From: Promerops cafer
Lineage: Eukaryota; Chordata; Aves; Passeriformes; Nectariniidae
Direction: 5' to 3'
DNA length: 64,000 bases
Assembly: GCA_013398275.1 (NCBI GenBank)
Contig: VZSE01002064.1
Location: forward strand, 321,755 to 385,754
The notes below the pieces were generated by a model, which worked only from the letters and a program-made list of their open reading frames with translations, did no database searches and was not told where the DNA came from. The position numbers and the translations under genes are program-made. Below, in pieces: positions 1-12,003 of this stretch (positions are counted from its first letter, which is position 1; the number at the start of each line of letters is the position of its first letter).

Positions 1-1430
1 AGAATTACTTTCTGTTTATGCTAGATAAACTGGCCAGTGCTAACAACAGGTGGCTGCAGTACCTGTAGATGAGGAAAACCTTTTGCTGGAGCACAACCCC
101 GAGAAGCTGTGCTAAACCATTGTTTCAAGCTGCAGCCTAGGCAGGAGCTGGCACGGTCAAACTGGGATTAGGCAAACGTGAATGAACTCAGTCGCAGCAG
201 GAAATGACTGCTCACCTGTGCCTGTCACTGTGACACAAAGTGTCAGAATGGTCTTGCTCAAACATAAGTCCATGGAGCCCACTGTTCCCCTCCAACAGTG
301 GCAGCGAAGCATCTCAAAACATCCATCCTTTCTCCACCAATGAGAAGTGCAGGGATTCTCTGAGCCAGAGGAGCTTTGTTTGAATTTCAGGTAAGTGCCA
401 TTTGCAGGCAGAGGTAACATGCTACTCATATTTAAATGCAAACTAAACAATTTGGGGATGCAAGGGCCCAAAAGGGCAAGCTATTGTGGTAAAAATCTGG
501 AATTATCACATATAGTTTCTCTCAGACGGCATCCAGATGCTACCTTAGATGTGCTGTTTTGTAAAAATGCAGATGGTCAGGGTATCCAGAAAGAAAGTGT
601 CTATAGGACAGCCAAATTGACTAAAGATCTTATCTGTCCATCTGCTTATTTAAAGACAGATAATGAATGTCAGTCTCCTAAACTACCTTAGCTAGGTATT
701 TGTAGCACACTGACACCGATGGCATTTGACTGCAATTTAGGGAATTCACAAACTACAGTGCAGGTGTTTCAGGTTTGGCATTTTCCTTGCTCAGACACAT
801 CCCTTCCCCAGCCACCTGACATCCCAGCAGTGCTAGGCACAGTTCAGCACTCACAAAGAGCTGACTCCAACTCTTCCCAGCAAATCCACAGAGCTGCGAC
901 CAACTAGTAGAGCTCAGCTGCTGGGCCTTTCCTTTGTCACCCCTCCTTTTTTTGTTTTATTTTGATATGTTTGTATTATTTTGATGGTTGTATTACAAAG
1001 CACTTGCCATTGGTTCAGGCTCAGAGCAGCATGATTCTTTTCTCCCTAACACTTTGGTGACACTTGGTAGCTTGTGATGCCAATAAAGCCTCATTTTAAC
1101 TGAGCTTGAATCACACTAACAAGATGCGGAGGAGGAAGTTAGCAGCACCTATTACAGTGACTCTTTGGAGGAAAAATAGAGGAAGAAATTCACTCTTCAA
1201 CATTATATATCACATCGAATTGCAGGAAAACATTAACTACTACCTCTTGCAGGGATACAGCTGTGATCCTAATGATATGTGTGTGTACAAATTCAACATG
1301 GGCTAAAACAACATTATGTCCATGGATCAAGAATGACAAAAGAAAAGTAGAAAAGCGAGAAAGATCACAAGCATTGACAAAGCCAGCTGTGGATCAGCAG
1401 CCTTAAGGAGCACTTGACTTGCGATTCCAG
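1..1430. other. Unique non-coding sequence
   Basis: I recognise no repeat family or gene here. Short open frames exist on both strands, but none has recognisable domain content. A strong-looking splice donor (CAG followed by GTAAGTG) occurs near 390, without a convincing partner acceptor or open exon. A Y-rich, T-rich patch lies around 935-975. Confidence 0.6.
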
Positions 1431-1770
1431 TCTTTAAATAGCTTAAACTTGAAACCTACTCCTCCATGAAGACATGCCGGGGCTTGCAGCTGTACTAATT
1501 AAGTACGTTAGGTGAAGGTTTCTGATATGATAATCAACAACAAAACGGCAGCTTTAGCATTTAAACCATCTTAATGAGGTGTTAGAACTGAAGGCCTTTG
1601 AGGTGAATGGGGAAAGTTTATACACGCTGCTATTGTTCCAGCCCGTCTGGCTCTCCTCTCGAAACAACAGCGCGGTGATTACCTTAACAGCCAGGTGGAA
1701 AAGAAGTTGAATTCCTCAGCTGTTTTTTTTCTCTACACCCTTGAAGTTTTCAGATGCGAGGAAATGTAAG
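1431..1770. promoter_or_regulatory. Candidate conserved non-coding element (homeodomain-type motifs)
   Basis: This block is less repetitive than its surroundings and retains several CpGs, for example near 1477, 1505, 1626, 1660 and 1671-1674. It contains a TAATTAAG homeodomain-type core near 1496 with GTACT/AGTAC arms around it, and a GTGATTACCTTAAC stretch near 1675. The mix of AT-rich homeobox-like sites and retained CpGs resembles vertebrate developmental enhancers. It has no open frame. Function is inferred from texture only; a cross-species alignment would decide. Confidence 0.25.
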
Positions 1771-4700
1771 GACAATGAGAAAAATTAACTGAGATTGAAG
1801 GCACCGGAGAAGGAACAAAACTCCTTGAATCACCAATGTATGCAGATTTGGGTGTGCCTATAAGGTATTTGAAGCTTCAGTCTATTTAGACACTGGCGGA
1901 GTAAACGGATATTGTGTTTTTAATGGCTCCTTACCTTGTTTTTTTCTTTATTTTTCTTTTATCCCCTACAGAACAAAACGTGCTTTTATTCCAACACGCA
2001 TCGGGTGCTCATCAGTTGATTAATCAGCCTGTATTTGCACAGGACTTTGAAGACAGAGAAGGCTGGTAGAAGTCCTGCGGGTTATTACTGCCTAAGTAAA
2101 ACTACCCGAATTCCACTTCCTTACTAAGCTAGTCTTGCAAACAATTGCCAGCAAACAAACAACTGAAGACATAAGTACATCACTTCATTCTCCTCAAAGA
2201 AATATTATTTTCAAAGCCAAGTTGGGACCATTTAAATGCAAGTAACTCTCCAAGGAGGCTGCCCAGGGACCAATGGTCCAGTCATACACAAAGGCACTTA
2301 CGTATACAAGCATCAGCCAAGACACCGTGCATAACTTATTTTTCCACCAACAGCACTGGAAGCAGGCTTATTTTCTCATGCAGATCGCAGTGATAAACAC
2401 GGGGAAGGGTTGAGAGGAATAAATACTCCCTCTTATTTTTCTATGAGACACCTCATCCTAGTCTGAAAGGCAAATCCCCAGCCCCGTGTAAAGCTGCTGG
2501 TCTCCAGGTGCTCTACACCACTTTTGATTGTAACCAAATGCCAGCATCTCCACCCAAAGATTTTTAACTCTCTAGCAAATTCGGGGCCCCACCTGAAGTC
2601 CACAGAAGATTCTGATTAACTTCATTTGCGGCCTATAGAGAATCAACTTTTGGCCTTATTTTAGTTGTGCAATCAATTTTATTGTGTTATTAAGCTATTT
2701 GTTGTAGAATTTGTCATCAATCAAAACACAAAGTACAATTCTGGTGTATGGCTAGCCCTTGCAAAGAAATAAATACTTTGATGTAAGACATCAATTTTGT
2801 TCAGCATTAATAAAAAATATTTACTTGTGTACTTTTCCTAGACAGAGTGTAGATGTCAGACCATGGAAAACGTTCAGGGTGTCTCCCAGAATAATTGTTC
2901 TTTTTAGATATTCTGTTGTTTGTGCAGGTTTGTTTATTGTGTGCTTTTTTACTTAATTAATTGACTGACCTAAAGCAAGCAGCTGAGTACCAAAAAAAAA
3001 CCCAACCAAAAAACCCCCAAAACCAAAAAATTAAGTGCTATCTCTAGAAAGGAAGAAAAGGATTTATTTAGACCACTGAAGACCTCAGTGCAAGCAAGAA
3101 ACTAGTCAATTAACAGGCTTACCTGTGTCCTTCAGAAATTGCTCTTGGAGAAAGTTTTATTGAATCCTTTGGTCCTTATGCTTAGTATTGCAAAACCAGA
3201 TCTCTGTACCCATACATGTAACTGAAGTCATCAAGACTGTACATAACTCTTTGTCAGATGAAGATAACTCTGTGAACTATTTTCATAATGAACTCTCTTA
3301 TCTGACCCTAATTTTAGATTGATCTCTTTAGTCACCCATTCTGTAAAACCCAAAACAAAATAACAGTACTGGGGCTGAAACCTTCAGAAGGGCCTCTAGG
3401 AGAAGTACTGGTTCATTCCTGAAAGCAGCACAAGTAATTTTCAGGCTCTGGTGAAAACACTTTTACTAATAACCCGAAGCGCACAATTATTTGTATAGAT
3501 TTGGTATTAATATAATTGTACTATGCCTGACTTGCTGGACAGAAAGTGGGCAAGATTAGGCTCACTGTCTTTTTGTAACATAGAAAGTGACTACTTCTAC
3601 AATTGCTAATGACAATTACATAACTTCGGTTGAGGGGAGAAGGTATTTCAAAAGCATTTTCCTCCCTAATTTTCATACTTAATAGGAATGTTAATTTGCC
3701 AGGCTGCAGCCACAGCCCTGTCAAGAAACAGAGCCTGAACGCAAGAGTGCCAGTCAGAGAGTGAACATACCAAATCCACCTTTCCAAAGGAAAACTTCCA
3801 GCAAGAGCTAGGGAAAGCATCTGGGTGAATAACCTCTTGAGGGACTTGTGATTAGCTGGAAGGAGTGGGAAAATGGGGTGCTGTTGTCTGCTCTTGGTAA
3901 TGCGTCCTGGGCCACAAGTGCCATGGCTCTCAAGGAGGTTGTGGACCGCACAACCTCCAGGTCTGCTGCCAGGCAGGACCTCAGGGCTTCAGTCCCAGTT
4001 GCTGCTAACAGCAATTGTTCCAGAAAAATGATTTTCTGGAGAAAGTGTGCACAGCTACAGAAGTCCTGCATCCCAATTGTGATGTTTAACAGGCCATTAT
4101 GAGGATAATATCCACCTTCATGCACCTATCTCCTTCCTCCTTGTGGTTCATTTTCCACACCTCTAATGCAAAGAAAAACCCATCACAAAGCCTAGATAGC
4201 CATCTCTACAAACCAGGTAATCCAAGAAGACTCCAGAAGCTGAGACTTGAGAAAATCAAAAGAAGGGAAAGCTGTTTCCTTCAACTTTACTGATGATTTT
4301 TTTTTTTCTAAATTTGCAGAGCATGGAAGAAAGATGTTTTTATTGTTTCTTTCAATGTGACAAAATATCCCCTCATTTTTTTCCCTGTTACTGGGAGAAA
4401 ATGAGTAGTTAGCTCATTACACTGACACCAGAGACAATTTTGGTCTACTGATTTAGAGCTTCCATCTTTTCTTATTTACAGACAGACATTTGCTTCTAAA
4501 AATGTCCAGCTAAGGCTGTAGCTACAGCCCTTTGCATCACACATCTAGCTGGGGGAGTGTGAGACACAAGGTGTTCACAGCTATCAGGCCTAAGACCTGA
4601 AGCAAAACTGTACCTGGTCCTATTCCCACTCACCTGTACATCCACTGGTTGAGGATGTTCTGTCAAGAGAAATTTGCCTATCTGAGGAAGACGTGTATTT

Positions 4701-6560
4701 TAACGCCTTTATGGAAGCCAGTGTTGATGCTGTCAGAAGAGGCAGGAGCAGTGAGTAATTTTCACTCTGACAAAAAGCCCAAAATCAAGTTGGCAACCAC
4801 CCAGTCACCGCCAAAGGGAGTTGCTGGGGGTTGCTGGTGAGGCAAAGAGGGAGAACGTGGGAGTTTGTTCAGTTTTGACAAAGGTGGGCTAGAATTACCC
4901 CGGAAATCGTGACTCAGATGTTTTCATGGCCCCAGCTTGCATTACTCCCAGGAAACTCTCTGATGCCAAAGTCACAGTTTAGTTACATCAGTGACTCACA
5001 AGTGTGAAGATTCATATTTTAGCACTTGACAATCAGAGGCAGCATTAAACCATTTAAAAATGAGTTCTGATGAAAATTAAGGACTTGGGCTCTTCTGACC
5101 ATGGGTGTGCATTAGGATCCTAAATTGAGATGAATGGTTTAATTGTTCTTTGTCACTTATTTTGGTTAACAGTTCAGGGATAAAATGAGCTTATTGCTAC
5201 AAGAAAGACAATTGTTTCAACCTGACAGGAGAACCTACATTAATTTTCACTTAATGTGCAAAGTATAAAATGTGCATAAAATCTAAAAAGAGAAATCTTA
5301 TCTGTGAACACTTCTGTACACTGGACCACCTTTCTTGAGCTAATAGAGAGCTCCTTAAATGATGCCAGAAATAACATTTTCTACCTCTTTTAGGAGAATC
5401 TTTTAAATTGTCAACTGCCTTCTTTTATATTTTTATAGCATCCAACACAAATGAGGTCTGCCTTGACAGCCTTTCAGAATGAAAATGTAAAAATTATTTG
5501 TATTATCAGTTTTGCCAAACCTTGCAATTTTTATCTCTGGTATTAATTGATGACTTTAGAAGTTATCTGTTAGTACTGATTTTCCAAGTCTTGTGATTAA
5601 GTGTCGATTTTGGTCCTCTTTTGATCTTCTCAATGAAATAACTTTTCTACCTTGTGAAAGATAGCTAGAAAAGGTGAATGCAAAAGGCTTCAAAAACCAA
5701 GGGAAACACTCCTCTGGGGTTTGTAAATATGCTTATGCATTTGAAAAATGTTATGATTTTTAACTTACTATCCTCCTTTCTTATGCATTTTGAAGCAGTG
5801 GCTAAAGGCATTGAACAGCCATGAAAAATCTTGTAACTATTTCTTCAGTGTCTCTTTAGTGTGAATGAAGTTAAAGGAATCGTCATTAATGTAGAACTAT
5901 CAGTTTACCTGGTGTCTTGAAATAGATAAAGCATGACCCATTAGACTCATCCTTTTGCCCCAAGGCATTAAGACCTAACACATTTTATTAACTGAGAGAG
6001 TGTAGCACAAAGTGGCATATGGCCTTTTGGCTGGGATGATTTATGGTGACACACTCCAAAGGAGCTAAGAGAGCCTCAGATTTCTCTGTGACTCTTGTAG
6101 CTTTTCTTAATCAGGCACAGGAAGCTGAATGGAGTAAACCTGCCTCTAATTTACAGTGACAGAAGTGAGATGACTACTCAGTGAAGATGGTGACATTGAA
6201 TGAGAGCAGCAGTCCCAGTTGTTCCACTGGTGAACACTGGAGCAAGCGATGAAAAAAGAACCAAAAATGCCTTTAAACTGGGAGCTGTTTACATTAGCCC
6301 TTCCTAATGCTGCATGTCCCATTAGAGATTAAAATCTCTACAGAAGCAAAACGCTGGTAGCTCATTCAGAGCCACTCAGCATTGTTTTGCTTTAGTTTTG
6401 GCAAGACAAGATGCACTAAGATCAATGAGGAAGCAAGTTCAATGTGCAAGATCCTGCTTTACTGCCTTTACTTACTGCACTCAGCTTGCTTTCTAGTTTT
6501 TGCTGTGCTACATGGTGAGTGACAAGTGATGAGACAAACCAGCAGTGTTAAAATAAGCTG
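1771..6560. other. Unique AT-rich non-coding sequence with one A/C tract
   Basis: No gene or recognisable transposon. An almost G-free A/C tract lies at about 2990-3031, in the same style as the larger one at 32294-32460. The short open frames around 3.5-4.3 kb on both strands overlap each other and carry no motif I recognise. Confidence 0.55.
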
Positions 6561-7620
6561 CAGTCACACTATCAAGGATGTATAGTGTCTTTTCCTTCTG
6601 GAGCTGCCTGCCTGATGCACAGGGAGGTCTGGATGGCTCTTTCTTGGGACACAGACCAGAGAGAGCATGCCTGCTGCCAGGTACTTGGGTTCCAGGGCAG
6701 TAAACTCACCAAGTGAACATCCAAGGCTTGGGAGGGTGAGCAAAGGTCCCTTCATTAAAGGGGCTGTGGGGGGGAGCTGAGGCTGTATCATGTGTGTTTG
6801 CTCAGTGGCACTGGTGGAGCAGCCTGATCTTGAGGTCTCCCTGCCCCCCTGCACTGGCTGGGGCATGTGGGATAAGTGACTGGGACTTGGACAGTCCCTT
6901 TGCCCAAGAATTGTCAATCCCTCTGGTGTTGCATCACACCAGAGAGACACCCCTCTGCCTCCTGTCCAAACCTCCCTGGAGCACAGGAAGATGATGAGCC
7001 ACATTCCTCAGTGAATGGGGCAGAGATTCTTGTTCTGGTCCCTTACTTTCCACTGGTCACTACCGGAGACACAGGCCCTGGCCATGGGCTAGTCCACTCC
7101 TACATCACATGGGTCTCTCCCTCAAATCCCACACAGGTCCTCTGTTTTTTTACTGTGTGAGGCTCTGTGTAGTAAGTTCAGTGCAGGCAATGCCCAAAGC
7201 TGGGTCGCAAGCCTACAAGGCAATGATGACTGTGCACTGCCCATAGCAGGAGTGCCATTGCTTCTATTGGAGATGATGCTGTGAGCCCAACAGAAGCAGG
7301 AGCTGTACTGGGAAGGCCCTGGCAGCCCATGGGTCCTTGAATTCACAGAAAGAGCTTAAAAAAGCAATGGATCCAAGGTCCATTTTCTCAGATGGGATAG
7401 AATGGTGCTGCGGCTGGGGATGGCCAAGCAAGGCACTCCTATGCAGTGATTTCCAGGGCTGCGGTTGCAGGCCCTAGAGCTGAGGAGAGTGTGGTGGGAC
7501 TTGCACTGACAGACTTTGCCCAGAACTGCACAGTCTCACAAGACCCTGCCTCCATCACAAAGCTGGTGGAAGGTGATCTCACCCACATCCAATCCCACTC
7601 CTAATATATCTCTTAATGAC
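6561..7620. other. Locally GC-richer non-coding block
   Basis: About 1 kb with visibly higher G+C than its flanks. It supports a 146-codon open frame on the minus strand (6564-7004), which has no recognisable domain and is paralleled by overlapping frames on the plus strand, so I do not call it a gene. It contains a perfect 9-bp inverted repeat with a 6-base loop (6921-6929 with 6936-6944). It could be an old, unrecognised insertion or a former exon cluster; I cannot tell which. Confidence 0.4.
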
Positions 7621-8971
7621 TTATTGCCACCTTCATGTCATAGCTTGCCACACATCTTATCACTGTGTAGGGGCTGTGCTGCAAAGTAAATCAGTAAAAT
7701 AATCCCAACCAAAAATAAAAGTGTTTGGTTCATTTTTTTCCTGGATCCTAAAAACGTATAGCAACACAGCAGAGAGATAACTGCAGCACAAAGAGAGGAA
7801 CAAGCTCTGGGAACCAGAAGATGGTTTTAAAGGTGATTGTGCCACCAAAAATGGTATATTGTGAAACTACAGCCAGGATCTACACAAAGGGTCTGTATTT
7901 GCATCTTCAGAAATTTTCATAACAGGAAAGCCTTTGATGTCAGCTGTTACTGGCAATAATGAGTGCTCTGTGCCAGACCTGCACGTGCCACTTCAGAGAT
8001 GTATGCCTAAGAAGGGAAGTTCTTAATTTGATTATTCAAGCAGGGTTGAGACTGGTTTGCAGTCTCTTGCATCAAGATTCCAAACATCTCCTGTCAGATT
8101 ATATATCTTCACTTATGCCCCATAGCTACTGCCAACAGGATCAGAAATGCTGATTTTAATTAAAAATGTTATTTCTAAATACAGTTTGCAGTGTATATTT
8201 TTGGTGAGAAGTGCTCCTCACCTTGTGAACTTTCAGATTGCTGTACTGCAATCAAAATATTGCAAGCCTTACTCTGATGTCTTATCTGCACAGGCTAAGA
8301 AAATGTGTCTGGGATCCTCTGAAAGGCTTTCCTGGTGTAGATGTGCTGGTTCAGAGTTGAAAAACCCATGCTGGCAAAAAGCTAGAAAATAAAAGGGCAG
8401 AACTTCCAACCTTTTGTCATCATAGCTTATTTAATTTAATGCAGGCATCTACAATCCCAAAGGAACTCTCTTGCAAACATTATCTACACTTCACCTATCT
8501 TCTCTACTAGAAAACCGCCAGTCATATCCTGCACTCTCAACCCCTAGAGAGCTTATAGGAGAAACTTAGTAGCAATTAATTTATGGCCTCAAATGATTTT
8601 ACTTGATCAGGATGGGCGATCTCTCCAGATGCCAAACTCATTCTTACTTTTTTTATGTGTAAAACTGAACTCCTGCAAAGAGGGTGTTTTGTAATGGAAC
8701 TCTTTTGCTTGTATAAGCTGAGTTTCCACTGAGGCTTTATTGTACACTTCTAGCAGCTAATATTTTCAAGGGAAGACAAGCTTAGAGCCTTGACATGGGT
8801 TGTAGCTTTGACTTAGTAACAACCAGCCTGGTTTTCCCCGGTCCTGCATCTTGTACAGTCACTTATACCTATCACACCTGTGGGTGTGAAATGCTACCAC
8901 ATGAGAGCAGTCCTGTCTTACACCCTCTTTTATTTATTTGTCATAGGAGTAAAAAACTGTTTTTGTTTCAG
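7621..8971. other. Unique non-coding sequence upstream of candidate exon
   Basis: No repeat or gene recognised. The last 40 bases are pyrimidine-rich and end in a good splice-acceptor context (TTTTTGTTTCAG) at 8971, feeding the candidate exon described separately. Confidence 0.55.
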
Positions 8972-9073
8972 GACAATGGAAGTTCAGACCCAACATCCTC
9001 TGGACCAAAACATGCAGGTGAAGGTACTTTGATGTACAGCCAGGTTCAAAGTACTCAAGTCCAACCAACCAAG
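8972..9073 (+). CDS. Candidate internal exon, 102 bp, unidentified gene
   Basis: The segment follows a textbook acceptor (polypyrimidine tract then TTTCAG) and ends at AAG before GTAATT. It is open in the frame starting at its first base and is exactly 34 codons, so both flanking introns would be phase 0. The peptide is hydrophilic and Ser/Thr/Gln-rich, running DNGSSDPTSSG to MYSQVQSTQVQPTK; the MYSQVQ piece superficially resembles a tyrosine signalling motif of the TxYxxV kind, but that may be coincidence. I do not recognise the gene and see no second exon nearby. Exon status is an inference from splice signals plus an open, phase-symmetric frame; chance remains quite possible. Confidence 0.3.
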
Positions 9074-11984
9074 GTAATTCCCTATGAATTTCTCACCATT
9101 CTGCTAATAATACAGTAATTCCCCAACAGAGAAGCCACATAAATAAAGTGTTAAATATGGTCACCACCACTTTTTCACAGGTGCACGTATTAGCTGCAGA
9201 ATTAACTCACACTCTCTAACTTTGCATGTTTCCTTGCCAAGAAAGCTACTACCAGATTACACCTGGGGTAATTCAGGGTAATTAACTCTCTGGCCTGCCT
9301 TAGGGGGTGAACTCCCAAGTAAAATCTTCAGTAAGGGGTCTCTTAACCTTCTCACTTTGCAATGATCACAAAACTGTTCCTTGTAGTCAGCAGTCCTCCA
9401 ACATCTTCCATGAGATGGGAAGGAAAGAGAAACCCTTTCACAACGGACTAGGAAAGGATCACAGAGCACTTCAGCTTACCACACTCATAAATTTCAGGGA
9501 ACAAATCCTCATATGCCCTCGCAGTGCCTGTAACTGGTTTTGCACTGTGACTGCTCAACCTCTACAACAGCTTAAGCTCAGATGTTCATCCACATTAATG
9601 CTGCAGTGAATCTATTCCCATATTGACAGGCAGTAAGGCAAGAGAGGAAATGCTAGCTAACAATGCCTGAGAAGTCTAGCTGTCCTCTTTGGGGTCAGAG
9701 GAAAGCTGGTATGACAGGGGAAGGCAGGGTTTATACACACAAGGCTTTAGAGAGCAAGCAAAATAGAAGTGCAACTGTGTTCTTATCCATAAGAAGCCAA
9801 ATAATCATAATAAAAATTGGTTCACTGTTTGTGACTTTACTGCAACACTTGTCACATTTGATCATTTTCTTAAAGGCCACACTCTCAATTTTCTTCTTGA
9901 AGAAGCTGAAGGAACAGCTTTCATCTAAAGAATACAAAAAGTATCCCTGTGGTTGCAGGGCAAACCGTGAGAACACAACCCACAGCAGTTAAAAAAAAAC
10001 AGAAAGCATATCAAAACAGCACACTGTTGCCTGAAAAAGCCATGCAGTATTATAATACTCTCGTGACCCTGTGAGGCAGAACTTAATGTCTTTTTGAGTG
10101 CTTGGCACTGGCATTACATTGGTTCCACTGCAATTTTGCTTAATGCTCTGAATTTGCCTATGTGCCTTAGCTCTGAGGGCATGTCCACCAGCAACACAGA
10201 ATTCCTGACATTGTCAAACACCTTTTCACTTTTTCACAATGCTGCTTTTCTTAGCTTATCCAGTCAGCTTGTAACTTCAAGCAGACAATAGGATGCTCAC
10301 AACCACTGTAGACCTTTCCCAAGAGCAGGCTATCAATTTGCATGAAAGAAAAAAAAGCAGAAGGACTCATCAAATTGTCACTGCATCTGTACAGAGCTTT
10401 AAAAAAACCCCTGTTTTTTTTCCCCCTTTTCTTTCCTTTCCTTTTATTTTTCATGGAGGTTTTCCCTGAAGCCTCAGCTCTCATGCACTGTTCAGCTGTT
10501 GTGTTTCTGAGAGGGACCCTGTGGATTCCACGGGTCCCTTTCTTGCTGAGCCTCTCTGATACTGCTAAAAAGAGAGAAAGGTTCCAAATGTTACTATATG
10601 CTGCATTATTTCTCTTTTTCTCATCTCTCATGTGTTTTTAGTTATATGTGCATGTTGTTGATTTTTTTTTTGAGACTTCTAAAAGCTTTTAACTTCTCAA
10701 GCTTTCAGTCAAGCGCAGAGCTGAACATTGTACAGACGCTCATTCTGACAGATCCTGAAGAAAAGGGACAGAGCCATTTGTAGCAAATGGGAACCCACGT
10801 GCATGGGCATAGACACAGACACACACAGGGCTATGGGAAGCTTTGCAGGAGGAAAGACTGCAGGATGGACCCACACATTTTGGACGAATTTTGGGTTTTT
10901 TTTGCGAACACACAATGCCTTTCCTGCAACTTTGGTTTCACAGTTTGCGGTTTCTAATATTAGTAAGTGACTAGAAGAAAACAGAATGGCAACCAACATG
11001 TTTGAGAAGAGAATATTTGGATTTCTATGTACATTTCACGAGGAACTAATCCACATGAATCCCAGCCCTTTTCTATGGGAATAGGCACTGCTGTCCATCA
11101 AATGGAATGTGCTGTATGCTTATTGTAGTAGTATTGTACTTTTCTGCCAGCAGTCTGTAATTTCTTTTTCTTCCTGCTTCACAAACAGCAAGTACAGAAA
11201 TCTGCAATTCAGAAACTGCCCTAGATTCTTGTACTGCTGCCCTGTTAAATCACACATTTGATGGAAAAAGACAGTCTAAACATTCAGTTCAGTTACGAAG
11301 ACTCAAACACGAGATCCAGCTGTTTTCATGAAGCACGTTTTGATGGATGATACAGGCTTCAGACAAAAAAACCACTCCAGCTCCCAGTGCCACAGTGCAT
11401 TTGATGAGAAACAATTTTAAAACCATAACTTTTTAATTAATGAAGTGACCCAGAATTTTAAAATATGAAACTTGACTTGCAAGATCTAGGAAGGGTCTGC
11501 CCCTCTTCTGCAGTCCAAGGATGAACCACATGTATATGCATCTTCTTTTGCTGCTAGCAGTAGTATACGGTCTTATCCAAACACCAGCTTTAATGGAGCA
11601 CTCACACTCCTCACCATCTCAGGGAGATTTGGGCCACACTGCCTATCTCATGCAAAATAAAGCAACACCATGAAAATTAATGGCTCTGTAATCATTCCTA
11701 GAATGTTTTCCCCCAAGTCACTAATGCCTGCTTATGCTTTTCTCCTATTATAATCAGCCACTGTTCCTCCTAAATTACAGAAATATCACAGTTGTAGGGA
11801 AAATAAAGTGTCCATGCAGGCCATGCTGTTACAACTCTTCTTTCACTGGGACAAAAGGTAGCACAACAAATTTCCAAATTAGAGCCTTAGTTAACCACAT
11901 ACATGTTTGATCTGGAATGATTCAGAAGGGGCATCCAATTAGCAGTTTAGAAATAGCAACAAATCTTTAATACTAAATAGCATT
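9074..11984. other. Unique non-coding sequence
   Basis: No gene or transposon recognised. A pyrimidine-rich stretch lies near 10400-10455 and creates low-complexity frames on both strands (Phe-rich forward, Lys-rich reverse), which I regard as compositional artefacts. Confidence 0.55.
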
Positions 11985-12003
11985 CCCAGCCCACCCCACC
12001 CCC
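11985..12003 (-). other. Short-loop G-quadruplex motif on the minus strand
   Basis: The plus strand has C runs of 3, 3, 4 and 5 separated by AG, A and A. The minus strand therefore carries four G-runs with loops of 1, 1 and 2 bases, the class expected to form very stable quadruplexes. No promoter or gene is recognised next to it. Confidence 0.6.

Noticed and set aside
6564..7004. 146-codon minus-strand frame in a GC-richer block
   Set aside because: Higher G+C lengthens random frames; the peptide has no recognisable domain.
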